Positions 34,006 to 43,220 of a stretch of DNA of 64,000 bases are shown piece by piece; the first letter of the stretch is position 1; the number at the start of each line of letters is the position of its first letter. The translations under genes and the position numbers were made by a program. Under the pieces are notes generated by a model, which was not told the DNA's origin, did not search any database, and saw nothing but the letters and a program-made list of their open reading frames with translations. This DNA is from Fen-1273 sp963837815 (lineage in GTDB: Bacteria; Bacteroidota; Ignavibacteria; UBA10030; UBA6906), in the NCBI GenBank assembly GCA_963837815.1, contig CAWIOS010000015.1, forward strand, positions 1 through 64,000, read 5' to 3'.

Positions 34006-35445
34006 TCAGTTGTGTGTGTGACGGTGCCCGTTCTGCGTCGCACCGGCGAGAAGGACGTCCACCATCGATGTGCCTCCCCCCTCGGCGTAGACCCGTATGA
34101 GGGGTTCCGTTCCGGATGCGCGCACGAGGAGCCATCCTCCCTCGACGAACAATTTGTGCCCGTCGGCATCATTGCGGCCCGTGACCCGGTACCCGCCGAT
34201 CTCCCTGACGGGTCCGCGGAACCGCTTCATGACCGCATCCTTCTCCTTCTCCGTCAGGTGCATGTCGACACGGCGGAATTCGTGCACGCCGAATTCGTCC
34301 ATCAGTTCCTGGACAAGCGCGCCGAGCGGCTTGCCGCGCACCGCCATCATTTCGCAGAGCATGAGCCCGAGGAATATGCCGTCCCGCTCGGGCAGGTGCC
34401 CCTTGACACCGAGGCCGCCGCTTTCCTCCCCGCCGATGAGGACGTCGTGCTCCGTCATGTACCTGCAGATGTGCTTGAACCCGACGGGCGTCTCGACAAG
34501 CTTCAGCCCGTATTTCGCGCACTGCCTGTCGACCATCTGTGTGACGGAGAGGGACTTGACGACTTCCCCCGTCATCTTCTTCTGCTCGACGAGGTATTTG
34601 AGGAGGAGGGAGAAGATCCTGTGCGAGTCGACGAAGTTCCCCTTCTCGTCCACTGCCCCGATCCTGTCCGCATCACCGTCGGTGGCAATGCCGATATCGA
34701 AGGACCCCGTCTTCACCCCCTGTATCAGCTCCGTGAGGTTCTGTGCGAGCGGTTCGGGATTCGTTCCGCCGAATGACGGATTGAAGATTTCGTGTATCTG
34801 CCTGACGGCCGGAAGGGCCTCGTCAAGAACCCCCTGCCCCGCACCGTACATGACGTCGTACAGGATACGGAGCCCCGAACGGCGGATAAGGTTCATGTCA
34901 ATCTTTGCCGCAATATCGTCCAGGTAGCGCTGCTTCATCGCAATCGGAGCGACACGCCCTTGTGCGACGAGCTCCCCGAGCGAATGCTTCCGCGGGGGGA
35001 GTTTCTTCAGCTTCATCACCTTGGCGAGCTCCTTCTCGACCCGGGCGATCATTTCGGGATGGGCGGGCCCCCCGAAGTCCCCCTTGATCTTGAACCCGTT
35101 GTACCGCGAGGGATTATGGCTGGCGGTGATAACGATCCCTCCCGCCGCGTTTTCCCTGAGGGTCAGGAGCGAGACCATGGGGGTGCTGACAATGCTGTCG
35201 GCGAGCTTCACAGCAATGCCGGCGTTCGCCATGACCACGGCGGAAAGCTCCGCGAATTCCTTCGACATGAACCGGGCGTCGTAACCGATGACGACGCCGT
35301 TCTTACGGCCCTTCTTCGGGCCCGCCTTCCGGCCCGCGAAGAACCTGGCCGTGGCGAGAGCAACTCTCTCGAGATTTGCGAACGTGAAATCGTCCGCAAT
35401 GACACCCCGCCAGCCGTCCGTGCCGAATCGTATTGCCTGAGCCAT
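34006..35445 (-). CDS. Phosphoglucomutase/phosphomannomutase
   Basis: A 479-residue alpha-D-phosphohexomutase that moves phosphate between C1 and C6 of glucose or mannose. Active-site Ser109 lies in TASHNP, the metal loop is DGDADRIG, the sugar loop is GGEESGG and the phosphate loop is RASGTEP. Start ATG 35445 gives MAQAIRFGTDGWRG, the usual opening; an ATG five codons upstream is possible. It follows eno by 35 bases. Confidence 0.92.
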   Translation of the reverse strand: MAQAIRFGTDGWRGVIADDFTFANLERVALATARFFAGRKAGPKKGRKNGVVIGYDARFMSKEFAELSAVVMANAGIAVKLADSIVSTPMVSLLTLRENAAGGIVITASHNPSRYNGFKIKGDFGGPAHPEMIARVEKELAKVMKLKKLPPRKHSLGELVAQGRVAPIAMKQRYLDDIAAKIDMNLIRRSGLRILYDVMYGAGQGVLDEALPAVRQIHEIFNPSFGGTNPEPLAQNLTELIQGVKTGSFDIGIATDGDADRIGAVDEKGNFVDSHRIFSLLLKYLVEQKKMTGEVVKSLSVTQMVDRQCAKYGLKLVETPVGFKHICRYMTEHDVLIGGEESGGLGVKGHLPERDGIFLGLMLCEMMAVRGKPLGALVQELMDEFGVHEFRRVDMHLTEKEKDAVMKRFRGPVREIGGYRVTGRNDADGHKLFVEGGWLLVRASGTEPLIRVYAEGGGTSMVDVLLAGATQNGHRHTHN

Positions 35446-35480
35446 GGGAACGCCCCGCATTGCGTGTGAGTCCGCCGTTG

Positions 35481-36767
35481 TTACTTTCTGCCGAACGCGG
35501 CGAGCCCGGCAAAGTGCGCCGATTCACCGAGTTCCTCTTCGATCCGCAGGAGCTGGTTGTATTTCGCGATCCTGTCGGTCCTGCTCGCCGACCCGGTCTT
35601 GATCTGCCCGGTGTTCGCGGCAACCGCGACGTCGGCAATTGTCGCGTCCTCGGTCTCTCCGGAGCGGTGGCTGATGACGCAGGTGTATCCCGCGCGCTTC
35701 GCCATCTCGATTGCATCGAACGTTTCGGTGAGTGTCCCGATCTGGTTCAGCTTTATCAGGATGGAGTTGGCAACCCCCATGTCGATCCCTTTTTTCAGGA
35801 ATTCCGTGTTTGTGACGAACACGTCGTCCCCTACGAGCTGGATCTTCTTCCCGAGGGCATCGGTCATCAGCTTCCAGCCTGTCCAGTCGTTCTCCGCCAT
35901 CCCGTCTTCAATGGAGATGATGGGATACTGGGCGACCCAGTTCTCGTAAAACTTCACCATCTGGTCGGGCGTCTTGGAGGACTTGTCCGATTTGCTGAAG
36001 ACGTATTTGCCGCTGTCAAAGAATTCGCTGGAGGCGGGGTCGAGCGCGAGAAAAACATCTTTCCCGGCGGCGTAGCCCGCGTTTTTGATTGCCTCGAGTA
36101 TGACTTCGACGGCTTCCTCGTTGGATTTGAGGTTGGGCGCGAATCCGCCTTCATCGCCGACGGCGGTATTGTACCCCTTTTTCTTCAGTACGCTCTTGAG
36201 CGAATGGAAGACCTCGGCCCCCGTCCGTAGCGCCTCGGCGAAGCTCGGCGCTCCAACCGGCACGATCATGAATTCCTGGATGTCAACGTTGTTGTCCGCG
36301 TGTTTTCCCCCGTTGAGGATGTTCATCATCGGAACCGGAAGTGTTTTCGCGTTCGTGCCACCGATGTACCGGTACAGAGGAAGTTTAAGAGAGATTGCGG
36401 AGGCTTTGGCGGCTGCGAGTGAGACCCCCAGGATCGCGTTCGCGCCCAGCTTCGCCTTTGTGGGGGTGCCGTCCAGCCGGATCATCAGCGAGTCGATTTC
36501 CGCCTGCTCCAGCGCGTCGTAGCCCGTGAGCTCCTCGGCGATCGTATTGTTGACGTGCTCGACAGCGTTGAGGACGCCCTTCCCGTTATAGCGCGATTTG
36601 TCCCCGTCGCGGAGCTCCACCGCTTCGTGCTCGCCCGTGGAGGCACCGCTCGGCACCGCCGCCCGTCCCAGGCTGCCGTCTTCCAGTGTCACGTCGACTT
36701 CAATTGTAGGATTTCCGCGCGAATCCAGGATTTCACGCGCGACGATATCCGAAATACGTGTACTCAT
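35481..36767 (-). CDS. eno: Enolase
   Basis: Enolase interconverts 2-phosphoglycerate and phosphoenolpyruvate. The 428-residue protein has AREILDSRGNPT at the start, GGKHADNNVDIQEFM, the Mg ligand segment ISIEDGMAENDW, LVGDDVFVTN, LIKLNQIGTLTET and the signature CVISHRSGETEDATIADVAVA. AAGGAGAG precedes the ATG at 36767. The broken pyk of this window would be the next enzyme of the pathway. Confidence 0.98.
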   Translation of the reverse strand: MSTRISDIVAREILDSRGNPTIEVDVTLEDGSLGRAAVPSGASTGEHEAVELRDGDKSRYNGKGVLNAVEHVNNTIAEELTGYDALEQAEIDSLMIRLDGTPTKAKLGANAILGVSLAAAKASAISLKLPLYRYIGGTNAKTLPVPMMNILNGGKHADNNVDIQEFMIVPVGAPSFAEALRTGAEVFHSLKSVLKKKGYNTAVGDEGGFAPNLKSNEEAVEVILEAIKNAGYAAGKDVFLALDPASSEFFDSGKYVFSKSDKSSKTPDQMVKFYENWVAQYPIISIEDGMAENDWTGWKLMTDALGKKIQLVGDDVFVTNTEFLKKGIDMGVANSILIKLNQIGTLTETFDAIEMAKRAGYTCVISHRSGETEDATIADVAVAANTGQIKTGSASRTDRIAKYNQLLRIEEELGESAHFAGLAAFGRK

Positions 36768-36805
36768 GGAACTCTCCTTGTTCGTGGCAAAGTGCTTCAA
36801 CTAAT

Positions 36806-36835
36806 CAACTACGTCAAAAATGACGTGAAAATCAA
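36806..36835 (-). promoter_or_regulatory. Candidate eno promoter with palindromic operator
   Basis: Minus strand TTGATT (36830-36835), 18 bases, TAGTTG (36806-36811). The -10 is weak. A perfect inverted repeat ACGTCA-N4-TGACGT (36811-36826) fills the spacer and could be a regulator site. Confidence 0.4.
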
Positions 36836-37890
36836 TGTGAGAGGGCGCGGGCGACCGCGGCGAAAACGTCGTCAACAGTGAGAAGTTTCATGCATTCCAT
36901 GTAGCCTTCCCCCGCCCTGGTGCAGAAATCAAGGTGGCACGGATGACAGGGAACATCCCTGCGGAGCGCCGCGTGCCCCGCCGAACGTTCGTACGGGAAC
37001 CAGATCGATTCTTCTCCGGGACCGAAGAGCCCCACCGTCGGCACGCCGAGAGCGGCGGCGATGTGCATCGGTCCCGCATCGTTGGAGACGAAGACGCTGC
37101 ACCGGGAGATCACCGCAGCGAGCTGGCGCAGCGGGAGGAGGTTGAGGACCGTCGGCGCGGAGACCGCGCCCGAATCCACCGCCCGGACGGTGTCGGCGTC
37201 CGCCGGTCCCGATGTGATGATGACGCGCGCGCCGAGCCTGGACCGGAGCAGGTCGGCAAGGGCGGCAAATTTCTCCGGGAGCCATTTCTTGGCGGGCCAC
37301 GTCCCCCCCGGGTGCATCCCGATGACGGGGCCACCTTCCTCCAGCGGCTTCCCCTCCCCGCACGCCCACCGGAGGTAAGATGCGGCGTCACGCCTCTCGT
37401 CCCGCGAAAGGAACAGCTCCGGGGTTGACGCGGACACGGGGATACCGGCGGCCGCAATGTATCTGTTATGAAACTCGACGGCGGTTTTCGGTCTCCCGTC
37501 GTCGGGGATGCGGAGCGTGTACAGCCGTCCGCGGTTTTTCTTCTCCGGCCCGACGCGGACCCGCGCTCCGCTCAGCCGCGAGAGGAGCGCGCTCCGGGGA
37601 TTGCCGAACATGTCGACGACGAGGTCGAAGCGTTTCCGTTTCAGGAGGAACCCGACGCGCGCCTGTTCGAGCACGCCCGGGCGGTCATAGTTGTAGGGAA
37701 TGATCTCGTCGAGGAAGGGATTCTGCTCCAGGAGCGCGACGGCACTCCGCTCCCCCATGTACGCGATGTAGGAGCCGGGGCATGCGGCGCGAACGTTGCG
37801 TATGACAGGCGTCGTGAGGACGATGTCCCCGATGAATTTCAGGCGCGTGAGAAGTATGCGGCGGTACGGAGGCACGGATTCAGAAGCCAT
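36832..37890 (-). CDS. Glycosyltransferase family 9 (heptosyltransferase-like)
   Basis: A 352-residue GT-B enzyme. The N-lobe starts RILLTRLKFIGDIVLTTPVIRNVR, and the C-lobe holds GMHPGGTWPAKKWLPEKFAALADLL, FVSNDAGPMHIAAALGVPTVGLFGPG and a terminal CHPCHLDFCTRAGEGYMECM with clustered Cys. Family members transfer heptose to lipopolysaccharide core; here the sugar is unverified. It overlaps the membrane metallopeptidase gene by 11 bases and ends the murA operon. Confidence 0.9.
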   Translation of the reverse strand: MASESVPPYRRILLTRLKFIGDIVLTTPVIRNVRAACPGSYIAYMGERSAVALLEQNPFLDEIIPYNYDRPGVLEQARVGFLLKRKRFDLVVDMFGNPRSALLSRLSGARVRVGPEKKNRGRLYTLRIPDDGRPKTAVEFHNRYIAAAGIPVSASTPELFLSRDERRDAASYLRWACGEGKPLEEGGPVIGMHPGGTWPAKKWLPEKFAALADLLRSRLGARVIITSGPADADTVRAVDSGAVSAPTVLNLLPLRQLAAVISRCSVFVSNDAGPMHIAAALGVPTVGLFGPGEESIWFPYERSAGHAALRRDVPCHPCHLDFCTRAGEGYMECMKLLTVDDVFAAVARALSH

Positions 37891-40171
37891 GGTTTTCCGC
37901 CCACTCGCATCGATCGAGCCATGTGTTCACTTTGAGCTCCCCGATATCGGAATCCTCCGCGTTCAGCGAAATCCAGAACGCCCTCCGCGCTTCGCCGTAC
38001 CTGCCGAGGCGGTAGAGCGCCTGGCCGAGGTAGCGGAGCCGGAGGGCTTCCAGCGCCACGTCCGCCGATGTCAGGTCGATGTCTTTCAATCCAACGACGG
38101 CGCCGGCAAAGTCCCCCTCGCGAAGCAACAACCGCGCCTTCATGTAGGCGAGCATCCTGTCCCCGGGGTTGCCGCGGAGGAGCGAATCGATGGCCGCAAT
38201 GCGGAGCGAATCCGCGTAGTCGGCGAGGAACAGGGGGAGCAACCGCTTCCCCCCGGGGTCGGCGTCCATCGCAAGAAGACGGAGCGCGGCGGCTTCCGTG
38301 TGCCCTTCGGTGAAGTCGGCCTGGTAGACGCGGTCGTACAGCGCGTACGCCTTTTCCTGTTCGCCCGAGGCCCAGTAGGCGTCACCGATACTTATAAAGA
38401 GCGGGAGATACCGCGCCGGATGCTCGTCCGCAAGTATGACAGTGTCAAGAGCGGACGTGAGGACCCTCATCCGGCCTTCCCTGAGGGCGCTCGTAAGGTA
38501 CCCCGCGAACGCGTCGTAACCCCCGCCGTCCGCGTACACCCCGGCGTACAGCGATTCCGCGGCCGCGTACTCTTTCCGGGCGAACGAACCCCGGGCGAGT
38601 AGCCCGCGCCGCGCAAGAACCCGGGCGCAGACCTTACGGAATATCGGGACGCGGCGAAAGAGCGCGTCCACGCCGTCCTGGTCCACGTCGTCAAGGGGGA
38701 CCCTGTCCAGGTACCCTTCCCACTCAACGGCAAGCTCCGGCAGCGAGCGGCCGTAGACCCCGCTGAAATCGAGCGACCGGTACACAAGTGTGAGATTTCT
38801 CATGCCGTATCTGTCGATGAGGTACCTGCAGAACGATCCCGCCATCACGTAACTTACGGAGGATTGCCGGGAGGCGAACCCCCAGAGGCTCATGATGCCG
38901 TCGATGGGAGGGGCGATCCCCGCCTCGCGAATGGCCGCCGCGTATTCATGAATCGTACGGTTCCCCCACTCGCCGTCGACCGCCATGGCGAGTCCTTCAA
39001 CGAGCCCCGTGCTGAGGCTCGCCCGGATGACCGGAACACCGAAGGGAGCTGCGGCGGCATGGACGAGCTCGTGTTTGAGAGAACCTTCGAGGGATTGCCG
39101 GGAAATGTGGATCTGCCCGCTCCACGGTTTTGCGATGTCGGTGTTCCCCGCACCAATCAGACGCTGCTTGACTTCCGGCGAAGGGTAAATGTACGACTCA
39201 AAGGAAACCCCGCCCGGGAGCGAAAACGCGTCGAGGACTTGTCGGAGCCTGAACTCGTGCTCCCGTGCCGCCTGCTGGATCTCGTCGGCGGTGAACGACG
39301 AGGGGGAATAATAAAGGACGAAATGCTCCGTCCGCATCTCGGCACCGAGTGTCCGCCTGATGTACGAGGCGGTCGATTCGAACCCCAGCTCGCAGCGGAA
39401 GAGATAGAATCCCGCGAGGGCGAAGATGATCGCCGCGGTCCTGATTCTCCGTTCCCCCGCAGCGAGCCCCGCGATGAGCGTGCGGAGTTTCCCCCGGCCG
39501 GGCGCGCCCGCGGCGGAGTCCGTTACGGTGATCATCCCGGTCCAGAGAAAAACCGCCGCGACAAAAAGCGTCAGCAGCCGGAAGAGGACGAGCGCCCGCG
39601 AAAGAGGTATGACCTCGTCGTACGTCAGCCCGGGAAAATATCCGTAAAGGAAGTTGTATGAATACACCGCCGGTGTGAAGTAGCCCAGCCCCGCGCTGTA
39701 GAGAAGGAGAACGAAACACGAGAGGAAGAACATCGCACGCGGGTGCGCGAAGTTCACCGCGCAGAAGAACCCGAGCGAAACGCCGAAGAGCGCGCTCACC
39801 GGAGCGAGAAGCGTGAAAAATGCGAGACCCTCCGCCATGGAGCAGTTCCGGACAAACAGGGCATTCCCGGAAATAATCACAAGGGGGATCGCAAGGAGGA
39901 GAACGCTCACCCCCGCCGAGGCGCCCGCCGCCCGGGCCGCCTCCCGGGGCTCCGGCGTTTCGCCCGAAGCACCGAGGGATTCCTTCACGGGCCGGATCGT
40001 GAGGAGCCCCGAGGCGCTTGCCGCGATGAACGCAAACAGGGCGGAAAACTCATATCCGAGATAATCGAGAAGGGGGACGCGCGTACAGAGAAGCGCGACG
40101 GCGCCGTACAGAAGGGCGGCGGACAGGACAGCGGGGGCGCGAAGAAGCGCGCGGATCTTCACCGTGGGCAT
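37880..40171 (-). CDS. Membrane gluzincin (Peptidase_MA type) with TPR tail
   Basis: A 763-residue protein of unusual build. Residues 10-265 hold about six or seven membrane helices. A metallopeptidase domain follows, with HELVH (His367, Glu368, His371) and the downstream Glu392 in VEGLA, the gluzincin pattern. Residues about 520-760 form TPR-like helical pairs. The ATG at 40171 is used because the longer frame would overlap murA. It lies between murA and GT9, so an envelope function is inferred, but the substrate is unknown. The membrane, peptidase and TPR combination is not one I can name. Confidence 0.75.
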   Translation of the reverse strand: MPTVKIRALLRAPAVLSAALLYGAVALLCTRVPLLDYLGYEFSALFAFIAASASGLLTIRPVKESLGASGETPEPREAARAAGASAGVSVLLLAIPLVIISGNALFVRNCSMAEGLAFFTLLAPVSALFGVSLGFFCAVNFAHPRAMFFLSCFVLLLYSAGLGYFTPAVYSYNFLYGYFPGLTYDEVIPLSRALVLFRLLTLFVAAVFLWTGMITVTDSAAGAPGRGKLRTLIAGLAAGERRIRTAAIIFALAGFYLFRCELGFESTASYIRRTLGAEMRTEHFVLYYSPSSFTADEIQQAAREHEFRLRQVLDAFSLPGGVSFESYIYPSPEVKQRLIGAGNTDIAKPWSGQIHISRQSLEGSLKHELVHAAAAPFGVPVIRASLSTGLVEGLAMAVDGEWGNRTIHEYAAAIREAGIAPPIDGIMSLWGFASRQSSVSYVMAGSFCRYLIDRYGMRNLTLVYRSLDFSGVYGRSLPELAVEWEGYLDRVPLDDVDQDGVDALFRRVPIFRKVCARVLARRGLLARGSFARKEYAAAESLYAGVYADGGGYDAFAGYLTSALREGRMRVLTSALDTVILADEHPARYLPLFISIGDAYWASGEQEKAYALYDRVYQADFTEGHTEAAALRLLAMDADPGGKRLLPLFLADYADSLRIAAIDSLLRGNPGDRMLAYMKARLLLREGDFAGAVVGLKDIDLTSADVALEALRLRYLGQALYRLGRYGEARRAFWISLNAEDSDIGELKVNTWLDRCEWAENHGF

Positions 40172-40223
40172 CTGCCGACGCCGGGGGCTGTGTGCTGCAC
40201 GCCCGGGATATTCTCCGGGGGGT

Positions 40224-41486
40224 TCAGAATTCCTCCCCTGCTTCGCGGCGGATATCCGCACCCAGGGATTGCAGTTTCTTTTCGATGGCCTCGTATCCCC
40301 TGTCGATATGATAGACGCGGAGTACTTCGGTGGTTCCCGACGCGACGAGACCGGCGAGTATCAATGAAGCGGACGCGCGGAGATCCGTGGACATCACTTT
40401 CGCACCCATGAGCCGGGCGACCCCGCGAATCACGGCGGCGTTCTCTTTCAATTCGATGTCGGCGCCGAGACGGACAAGTTCCGGCACGTGTTTGAATCTG
40501 TCGAAATATATTGAATCGGTGACAACCGCGGTGCCGGAGGCCACCGCCATGAGGGATGTCCATTGTGCCTGCATGTCGGTCGGAAACCCCGGGTAGATTG
40601 CGGCGGTGACGTCGACTGACCGAAGTTCGGGCTGCGCGGTGAGAGAGACAAAATCGGGACCGTTGCGAAGTGCACACCCGGCATCTTCGAGCTTTACGGT
40701 GAGTGCGGAGAGGTGCTCAGGAATTACCCGTTCGAGCCTCACGCTCCCCCCGGTGATCGCCGCGGCGACGAGGAATGTCCCCGCCTCAATCCTGTCCGGT
40801 ATCGTCGTGACATCGGCGGGGTGAAGGGCGTCCACCCCCTCGATCTCCAGCCGGTTCGTTCCGGTCCCCGCGATCCGCGCCCCCATCGCGTTCAGAAACC
40901 CGGCCAGCGAGGTGATCTCCGGCTCGATCGCCGCGTTCTCGATGAGCGTCGTCCCGCGCGCAAGCGATGCCGCCATCATTACGTTTCCCGTCGCTCCCAC
41001 GCTCGAGACGTCAAAGTGAATGCGCGCCGCGTGCAGGCGGTCCGCCCTGGCGATGATGTATCCCCCTTCAAGCTCGATGTCCGCCCCGAGCTTGCGGAGC
41101 CCTTCGATGTGAAGGTTGACCGGACGGGGACCCCACGCGCATCCACCGGGGAGAGAGACTCTTGCCCTCCCGTACCGGCCTATGAGCGGGCCCAGCACGT
41201 AGATCGAGGCGCGCATCTTCTTGACGTGCTCGTACGGGGCCTCGTACCTGTTGATGGACGTGCTGTCGAGCGTCAGTGTATTCTCCCTGAAGTCGATCTG
41301 CATCCCCATCGTCCGCAGGAGGGCTGTCATTGTCGTTACGTCGCGGAGGGCGGGCGTGTTGCCCAGGCGGAAGGTCCCGGGGGCGAGTATGGCGGCAGGC
41401 ATCAAGGCAAGCGTCGCGTTCTTCGCGCCGCTTACGACGACCGTTCCGCTGAGGCGCTTCCCTCCCCGTATGACGAACTTGTCCAC
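40224..41486 (-). CDS. murA: UDP-N-acetylglucosamine 1-carboxyvinyltransferase
   Basis: MurA transfers enolpyruvate to UDP-GlcNAc in the first committed step of peptidoglycan synthesis. The 420-residue protein has Lys22 in SGAKNA, and the fosfomycin-target Cys116 in PGGCAWGPRPV. A Cys here means fosfomycin sensitivity is expected from this residue alone. The start is GTG at 41486 after GAAGAGAC. Confidence 0.96.
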   Translation of the reverse strand: MDKFVIRGGKRLSGTVVVSGAKNATLALMPAAILAPGTFRLGNTPALRDVTTMTALLRTMGMQIDFRENTLTLDSTSINRYEAPYEHVKKMRASIYVLGPLIGRYGRARVSLPGGCAWGPRPVNLHIEGLRKLGADIELEGGYIIARADRLHAARIHFDVSSVGATGNVMMAASLARGTTLIENAAIEPEITSLAGFLNAMGARIAGTGTNRLEIEGVDALHPADVTTIPDRIEAGTFLVAAAITGGSVRLERVIPEHLSALTVKLEDAGCALRNGPDFVSLTAQPELRSVDVTAAIYPGFPTDMQAQWTSLMAVASGTAVVTDSIYFDRFKHVPELVRLGADIELKENAAVIRGVARLMGAKVMSTDLRASASLILAGLVASGTTEVLRVYHIDRGYEAIEKKLQSLGADIRREAGEEF

Positions 41487-41573
41487 GTCTCTTCAGGTGC
41501 GCAGTAATGGGAAGACGAATGAGCGCAAAAATCGCGGGAAAGTCAATTCGCAGGGCGCGCACCGTGAGCACAG

Positions 41574-41602
41574 TTGATTCTGGAAAACGCCGGCGCTATA
41601 TT
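41574..41602 (+). promoter_or_regulatory. Promoter of the binding protein-dNK operon, leaderless
   Basis: Plus strand TTGATT (41574-41579), 17 bases, TATATT (41597-41602), five bases (ggccc), ATG at 41608. The transcription start should fall on the start codon. Confidence 0.78.
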
Positions 41603-41607
41603 GGCCC

Positions 41608-42492
41608 ATGCGTCACTGCAGGCTTCCTCTCTTTGCTGCGCTTGCCCCGATCCTGTTCCTTCACGCCGGACTCCACGCCCAGATCAGCGTCGTGGATGAC
41701 CTCCAGCGGACGGTGACACTCTCCCGGCCGGCACAGAGGATCGTCTCTCTCGCCCCGAGCATCACGGAGTGCCTGTTCGCCGTCGGGGCCGGAGACCGGA
41801 TACGGGGGGTGACGGATTTCTGCAATTATCCCCCGGAGGCCGCGCACAGGAGGCACGTCGGAGGGATGATTAACCCGAGCATCGAGACCGTCGTCGGGCT
41901 TGAGCCGGATCTCGTTGTCCTGAGCATGGAGGGAAACGTCCGGGAAGACTTCCGGCGCCTGATGTCGTTCGGCATCCCGGTGTTCGTGAGCAATCCCCGC
42001 ACGCTGGGGGGGATCTACCGCTCCCTCCGGCTCCTGGGAACGCTCGCGGGGACGGAAGACAGCGCTGCCCGCCTCGTGGCGCGGCTCGAAGCACGGGAGC
42101 GTGCCGTCCGGAGCGCCGCCGCGGGGAAACCCCCGGTGCGGGTCCTCCTTTTCGTGTCGCTGCAACCCCTCATGTGTGCGGGGAGCAATACGTTCATTGA
42201 CGGGCTCCTCGACGACGCCGGCGGAACGAATCTCGCTTCCCGTGCCCGCGGGACGTATCCGTCATACAGCCGCGAGAACGTGATCGCGGATGATCCGCAG
42301 GTGATCATCGGGACGTCAGACATTCTCCCCTCCGGGCCCACACTGCGGGGAATGTTCCCGGAATGGACGACGGTCGACGCCGTCCGGAACGGACGCGTGT
42401 TTCCCATCGACGCGGATCTTGTCTCCCGGCCCGGTCCCCGGGCTCTTGACGCTCTGGAAAAGCTCTTTCACCTCCTCCACTCCTCACAATGA
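41608..42492 (+). CDS. Periplasmic binding protein, BtuF/FecB-like
   Basis: A 294-residue exported substrate-binding protein of the cobalamin/iron-siderophore class. A signal peptide ends near LHAQ, followed by IVSLAPSITECLFAVGAGDRIRGVTDFCNYPPEA, which is the usual N-lobe, then DLVVLS and IIGTSDILPSG in the C-lobe. No transporter genes adjoin it, so the ligand is open; vitamin B12 is most common for proteins with this opening. Its stop overlaps the kinase start as ATGA. No ribosome site precedes the ATG, in line with a leaderless mRNA. Confidence 0.85.
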   Translation: MRHCRLPLFAALAPILFLHAGLHAQISVVDDLQRTVTLSRPAQRIVSLAPSITECLFAVGAGDRIRGVTDFCNYPPEAAHRRHVGGMINPSIETVVGLEPDLVVLSMEGNVREDFRRLMSFGIPVFVSNPRTLGGIYRSLRLLGTLAGTEDSAARLVARLEARERAVRSAAAGKPPVRVLLFVSLQPLMCAGSNTFIDGLLDDAGGTNLASRARGTYPSYSRENVIADDPQVIIGTSDILPSGPTLRGMFPEWTTVDAVRNGRVFPIDADLVSRPGPRALDALEKLFHLLHSSQ

Positions 42493-43181
42493 AAAAACCA
42501 ACACGTGCACACCGGCCGACTCCGCGGCGCACCGCTGCACACCGCAGGCCCGGTGTGGAACCCGTCGGGAAGAAATACTTCATCGCCGTCGCAGGCAATA
42601 TCGGGTCGGGGAAGTCGTCGCTCACGGGGATTCTCAGCGCACGTTTCGGCTGGAAACCCTATTTCGAGTCGGTGGAAGACAACCCGTACCTGACCGATTT
42701 CTACGCCGACATGAAGCGGTGGTCATTTAACCTCCAGGTCTATTTCCTTTCGAACAGGTTTCGAAGCCACAAGGCGATCACGGAAGGACCTGAATCCGTG
42801 ATACTGGACCGGGCCATTTACGAAGACGCGGAGATATTCGCCCGCAATCTCTTCGAAATAGGGAACATGGAGAAGAGGGATTACGAGAATTACGTCGCCC
42901 TCTACGAGGTGATGACCGCCTACCTGCGACCGCCCGACCTCCTGATTTACCTCCGCGCAAACGTGGATACGCTCGTCAGGCAGATCGCGCTACGGGGGAG
43001 GGACTTCGAACAGACGATCCGGAGAGAGTACCTCGAGCAGCTGAACCGGCACTACGAGTCGTGGATCGAGCGGTACAGGAGAGGACCTCTTCTCGTCATC
43101 GAGTCCGATGCCGTGGACTTTGTGAACAGGAAGGAAGATTTGGAGAAGGTTGTCGGGACGATAGGGAAGACGCTGGGATGA
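42489..43181 (+). CDS. Deoxynucleoside kinase (dGK/dAK-like)
   Basis: A 230-residue P-loop kinase that phosphorylates deoxynucleosides for salvage. The P-loop is GNIGSGKSS at 36-44, followed by PYFESVEDNPYLTDFY, ILDRAIYEDAEIFA (DR motif region) and the lid RGRDFEQTIRREYLEQL. About 28 basic residues precede the domain and may be extra. It overlaps the binding-protein stop by four bases and is in the same transcript. Confidence 0.93.
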   Translation: MKKPTRAHRPTPRRTAAHRRPGVEPVGKKYFIAVAGNIGSGKSSLTGILSARFGWKPYFESVEDNPYLTDFYADMKRWSFNLQVYFLSNRFRSHKAITEGPESVILDRAIYEDAEIFARNLFEIGNMEKRDYENYVALYEVMTAYLRPPDLLIYLRANVDTLVRQIALRGRDFEQTIRREYLEQLNRHYESWIERYRRGPLLVIESDAVDFVNRKEDLEKVVGTIGKTLG

Positions 43182-43220
43182 AAAGCGTAACATAAGGGGG
43201 CAGGCGGGATATCTTTCCGT

